Part shown: positions 6,195-8,694 of the stretch, piece by piece
How the letters are laid out: each line of letters begins with the position of its first letter
Position numbering within the stretch: the first letter of the stretch is position 1
Assembly (NCBI GenBank): GCA_018056405.1
Contig: JAGPFT010000090.1
Span: 1 to 8,694 of the forward strand
Direction: 5' to 3'
Length of the DNA: 8,694 nucleotides
Source: Anaerolineae bacterium
GTDB lineage: Bacteria; Chloroflexota; Anaerolineae; Aggregatilineales; Aggregatilineaceae
Translations under genes and position numbers: made by a program
Notes under the pieces: model-generated
The model's database searches: none
Told to the model about the DNA's origin: nothing
Seen by the model: only the letters and a program-made list of their open reading frames with translations

Positions 6195-7373
6195 TCAGGA
6201 AGGACGATAGACTGGTTCGTTCTCGGTCAGCAATTGGAGCAGTTGACGGGCCATATAGACCCGATTCCGTTGCTGGCCTGTTATTTCCTCTAGAATTCCC
6301 AGACGTGTAAGCTGGTCAATGGCACGCTGGGCAGTCGGCGCGGTCACGGCGATAGCTTTTGTGACGTATGGAGCGGTCAGATAGGGATTGGCGAAGATCA
6401 GGTCCAGCAGATTGAGCACTGATGACGAAGCCTTTTCCTGTTGCAGAATCTGGCGATAGGCTTCACGCTGGTCAACAATCTGTCTGGCGGACTTGATGGC
6501 GTGCTCACTTTGGATGATCACTCCTCGCAGGAAGAAAGTGAGCCAACCCTGCCAGTCGCCGTCCCGACTAACAGCAAGGAGGCGATCATAGTACTCTGCC
6601 CGATATTTCTCGAAGTAAGCGCTCAGATAAAGCAGGGGTTGGGGCAACACCTTGCGCTCGCACAAAAACAGGGTGATGAGCAAGCGCCCGATGCGCCCAC
6701 TACCATCCAAGAAGGGGTGAATGGTCTCGAACTGGTAATGCATGAGCGCACATTGGATGAGTATGGGCAACTGCTCGCGCTCGTGCAGAAATTTCTCCCA
6801 TGTTCCCAGGGTACGCATAAGCTCAGACGGTGGGGGAGGCACAAAGGTAGCCTCATTCAAGGTGCACCCGGCTGGACCAATCCAGTTCTGCGACCGCCGA
6901 AACTCTCCCGGTGTCTGGTACGGATCGCCGCCGCGCACATCGGCCATCAGGCGCTCATGCAATTCGCGCACCAAGCGCAAACTCAGGGGCAAGGTCTTCA
7001 GGCGTTCTACACCATAGTTCAAAGCAGACACGTAATTCCTGACTTCGCGCAGGTCATCAGTCAGATGTGACTTTTCGGGGGCCGCCTCGAAGTAGAATAA
7101 CTCCGACAACGAAGTTTGCGTGCCTTCAATGCGCGAACTGGCGACAGCTTCCAGCCGTGTATAGGGGATAATGAGAAAATCAGGATTAGGCACCGAATAT
7201 CCGATGCCTGCCAGTTGCCCCACCGCTCGTTCGGCATCGGAGACAAGCCGCAGCATGTTCAAGCCGATTGGTTCGAGTCTAGGAGGCAGTGGATTGGGGA
7301 TGAACGCGGCATAGCGGTTAGGTGTCTGCACGATCACGCCAGCAGGGCTTTTCTTGAAGGCATCAACATCCAT
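6195..7373 (-). CDS. Fic-domain protein with N-terminal inhibitory helix and C-terminal winged helix
   Basis: The product is 392 residues. The catalytic motif is HPFLDGSGRIGR (219-230), the Fic loop that moves AMP or another nucleotide part onto target hydroxyls, with catalytic His219; the usual Asn is Ser225, a variant that also occurs in this group. SSRIEG (79-84) matches the inhibitory motif [S/T]xxxE[G/N], with Glu83 as the blocking residue, so this is a self-inhibited (class II-like) Fic protein. The N-terminal part matches the Fic_N region, and residues 315-380 (TAPYVTKAIAVTAPTAQRAI, then RLGIL) look like a winged-helix domain that could bind DNA or a partner. The target is unknown and no antitoxin gene is next to it, as expected when the inhibitory helix is in cis. 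The gene is clearly less GC-rich than both neighbours, suggesting horizontal transfer. ATG 7373 fits the family, but its ribosome site (AAGGG, 11 bases away) is weak. Confidence 0.92.
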   Translation of the reverse strand: MDVDAFKKSPAGVIVQTPNRYAAFIPNPLPPRLEPIGLNMLRLVSDAERAVGQLAGIGYSVPNPDFLIIPYTRLEAVASSRIEGTQTSLSELFYFEAAPEKSHLTDDLREVRNYVSALNYGVERLKTLPLSLRLVRELHERLMADVRGGDPYQTPGEFRRSQNWIGPAGCTLNEATFVPPPPSELMRTLGTWEKFLHEREQLPILIQCALMHYQFETIHPFLDGSGRIGRLLITLFLCERKVLPQPLLYLSAYFEKYRAEYYDRLLAVSRDGDWQGWLTFFLRGVIIQSEHAIKSARQIVDQREAYRQILQQEKASSSVLNLLDLIFANPYLTAPYVTKAIAVTAPTAQRAIDQLTRLGILEEITGQQRNRVYMARQLLQLLTENEPVYRPS

Positions 7374-7385
7374 AGGCAGTGCGAC

Positions 7386-7451
7386 CCTTATTAAAGCGGA
7401 CTTTCATGACCATATCCGTTATTAAAAAAAAAGGCAAAAACTTTAATAAGG
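7386..7451. repeat. Eleven-base inverted repeat with three TTATTAAA motifs before the Fic gene
   Basis: CCTTATTAAAG at 7386-7396 is mirrored exactly by CTTTAATAAGG at 7441-7451. A third TTATTAAA lies between them at 7419-7426. Outside this block the sequence is GC-rich, so three copies in about 60 bases stand out. They bracket the predicted Fic promoter and may be operator sites, possibly for the winged helix of the Fic protein itself. They could alternatively be the ends of a small inserted element. Confidence 0.6.
7409..7437 (-). promoter_or_regulatory. Probable promoter of the Fic gene
   Basis: On the minus strand TTGCCT (7432-7437, four of six matches) is followed by 17 bases and TATGGT (7409-7414, four of six matches). 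The start would be near 7402, with a leader of about 28 bases. The three TTATTAAA copies lie just upstream of -35, inside the spacer, and downstream of the start, as expected of repressor sites. Each hexamer is only moderate, so the call rests on the combined layout. Confidence 0.4.
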
Positions 7452-7534
7452 CCGCCCAGGTGCTGTGCTCAAAACGCCCAATCCGCTAGAGGCAGGCCGC
7501 GCAAGCCAGGCAGGACGGATTGCAGAGGGATCTC

Positions 7535-8503
7535 CTAGTGCTTCTCGAACGTGGTGCCCAGCGCGCGCGGCGGCGCGGCCCGCGTGAAACGGCGCATCAT
7601 CGGGCGGAAGCGTTCCGGCGTGTAGCGGTCCAGGCGGGTCAGCACGCCGCTGGTCGCCACCAGCAGGGTGATGATCATCAGGAACCAGGGCAGCATATTG
7701 ACAATCTGCGAGGGCAGGTCAATCACCTCGTTATCCTGCAGATCAATGGCAATCGAGCGCAGACCGACGATCAGGTACGCGCCCAGGGCCACCCGCGCCG
7801 GCTCCCACAACCCGAAGATGACAATAGCCAGGGCGATCCAGCCCTCGCCGCCGAGGTCTTCCTTCCAGCCGAGCTTGACCGACAGCGAGTAGGTCGCCCC
7901 GGCCAGCCCCACCAGCGACCCGCCAATGACCACATAGACGTAGCGCAGCACATTGACCGGCGTGCCGCGCACGAAGGCCGCTTCAGGCTGCTCGCCGATG
8001 CTGCGCAGGGTCAGGCCGGGCCGCGTGCGGTAGATGTAGAACCACATCAGCACGATCAGGATCAGGCTGAAGTAGATCAGAATGTTATGGTCGAACAGCA
8101 CCGGCCCCACCAGCGGAAGATCGCGCAGGAAGGGGATCGGGGCATGGGGCATTTCTTTGCCGGGCTGGTTGAAATGCGGCTTGCCCAGGAACACGGCCAG
8201 GTCAGCGCACAGGATGGTTAGCACGAAGCCGACCGCCACCTGGCTGAGCTTGAGGGCAATGCTGGAGAAGACAACAATCAGCGCCACCGCCGCGCCAACG
8301 GCCATCGCCGCCAGCACTGCCTGCACCAGGCTGCCCGTCTCGCGCACCACCAGATGCGCAGTCATGGCCGACAGCATGATCGTCCCGTCCAGCGACAGGT
8401 TGATCACGCCGGCGCGCTCGGTGAGCAGCTCGCCCTGCCCGGCGATGACGATGGGGGCGGCAGCGCGCACGATCCCGCGCAGTGTGCTTTCTAAGCCGGT
8501 CAT
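7535..8503 (-). CDS. ABC transporter permease, nucleoside/simple-sugar type (NupQ/YufQ-like)
   Basis: The product is 322 residues and strongly hydrophobic, with about eight membrane segments (for example 61-84, 86-106, 139-158, 186-206, 221-234, 240-255 and 268-288). LTERAGVINLSLDG (27-40) is the signature of the second permease of nucleoside or sugar uptake systems (BPD_transp_2 family), and RSIGEQPEAA (167-176) is the cytoplasmic loop that contacts the ATPase. It would form the inner-membrane channel with a second permease, an ATPase and a BmpA-type lipoprotein, none of which is in the window. In the common order this is the last gene of the cassette, and the partners would lie to the right. 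It precedes the xanthine-to-GMP genes on the same strand, which supports nucleoside or purine transport, though ribose-type sugars remain possible. ATG 8503 has a GAGG six bases upstream. The C-terminal tail after about 288 is basic and cytoplasmic. Confidence 0.87.
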   Translation of the reverse strand: MTGLESTLRGIVRAAAPIVIAGQGELLTERAGVINLSLDGTIMLSAMTAHLVVRETGSLVQAVLAAMAVGAAVALIVVFSSIALKLSQVAVGFVLTILCADLAVFLGKPHFNQPGKEMPHAPIPFLRDLPLVGPVLFDHNILIYFSLILIVLMWFYIYRTRPGLTLRSIGEQPEAAFVRGTPVNVLRYVYVVIGGSLVGLAGATYSLSVKLGWKEDLGGEGWIALAIVIFGLWEPARVALGAYLIVGLRSIAIDLQDNEVIDLPSQIVNMLPWFLMIITLLVATSGVLTRLDRYTPERFRPMMRRFTRAAPPRALGTTFEKH

Positions 8504-8694
8504 GAGTGCCTCGTTCGGTGATTAGTAGTCAGTCGTCGGTCGTCGGTTAGCAGTGCCGGTTGTCGTCCAGCGATATGGTCGTGAGCAGGTCCACGAGCAA
8601 GTTGTTGGGCAATCGCCAGAACGCCCCTATCCCCCAGCCCCTTCCCCCGGCAAAGCCAGAGGAAGGGGAGAACCGCCTGCCCGATCGTCTACCC
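8504..8694. other. Gene-free stretch with repeat-like sequence
   Basis: No convincing gene is seen in the last 190 bases; one frame stays open but its translation does not look like protein. The stretch opens with a GTC-rich tandem (GTCGTCG twice near 8533-8546) and ends with a C-rich/G-rich inverted repeat. Such text is typical of dispersed intergenic repeats. The partner permease gene expected before the NupQ-like gene does not abut it here, so the spacer may hold that gene's promoter; I see no convincing one. Confidence 0.5.
8638..8668. repeat. Hairpin-forming inverted repeat in the right-hand spacer
   Basis: CCCCTTCC (8638-8645) pairs exactly with GGAAGGGG (8661-8668) across 15 bases, which contain a smaller GGC-AAA-GCC hairpin (8649-8657). 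There is no run of T after it on either strand, so a classical terminator is unlikely. It resembles the C-rich dispersed intergenic repeats of Chloroflexota and cyanobacteria. Confidence 0.5.

Noticed and set aside
5511..6293. A 260-codon open frame on the plus strand
   Set aside because: It covers xpt and the start of guaA in antisense. Its composition is typical of a GC-rich shadow, and xpt is certain.
7421..7440. A-rich run downstream of the permease as a rho-independent terminator
   Set aside because: The minus strand gives a T run, but no GC-rich hairpin directly precedes it. The nearby inverted repeat is AT-rich and its second arm falls after the T run.
8504..8694. A frame open from near the right edge to the permease start as the end of a partner permease
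   Set aside because: Its translation is Arg/Gly-rich with no hydrophobic segments, so it is not the expected membrane protein.
1..8694. CRISPR arrays, tRNA or rRNA genes, insertion sequence ends
   Set aside because: No regularly spaced repeats, cloverleaf or rRNA-like text, transposase or terminal inverted repeats with target duplication were seen on either strand.

Overview
The window is GC-rich bacterial chromosomal DNA, all of it readable as tight gene runs with short gaps. Several features suggest a Chloroflexota (Anaerolineae-like) genome: the gene set (a PflX-type radical SAM enzyme, a small EF-Tu-domain-2-like protein, a TIR-WD40 fusion, a NupQ-type permease) and the GTC-rich and C-rich intergenic repeat text at the right edge. 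The phylum is inferred from style, since no marker gene is present. Eight genes are supported, seven on the minus strand and one on the plus strand, plus four likely promoters.

Left part (1-1281): on the minus strand a PflX-family radical SAM enzyme (216-1154) is followed by a truncated EF-Tu-domain-2-like small protein (181 down to the left edge). They form a two-gene unit with an extended -10 promoter at 1190-1198. A 127-bp divergent spacer separates this unit from a plus-strand DNA methyltransferase (1282-2571), which has a perfect TATAAT inside a short inverted repeat. The methyltransferase ends in an ATGA overlap that opens only a five-codon reading frame. This may be the scar of a lost partner gene.

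Centre (2598-6170): convergent to the methyltransferase lies a minus-strand TIR-WD40 protein (2598-3953), one TIR domain plus a single seven-blade propeller. It follows guaA (GMP synthase, 4011-5567) and xpt (xanthine phosphoribosyltransferase, 5571-6170). Xpt makes XMP from xanthine and GuaA turns XMP into GMP, so the two neighbours form a complete xanthine-to-GMP salvage route. The TIR gene appears to have its own promoter, with its -35 box inside the last codons of guaA.

Right part (6195-8694): upstream of xpt is a Fic-domain protein with a C-terminal winged helix (6195-7373). It is visibly less GC-rich than its neighbours and is preceded by an AT-rich control region with three TTATTAAA motifs around a plausible promoter. 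Beyond it is a NupQ/YufQ-type nucleoside/sugar ABC permease (7535-8503), then about 190 bp of gene-free repeat-like DNA. The simplest reading is a purine uptake and salvage unit (permease, xpt, guaA) into which a Fic gene was inserted and to whose end a TIR-WD40 gene was attached. With the methyltransferase, the region has a mild defence-island flavour, but no complete known defence system is visible.
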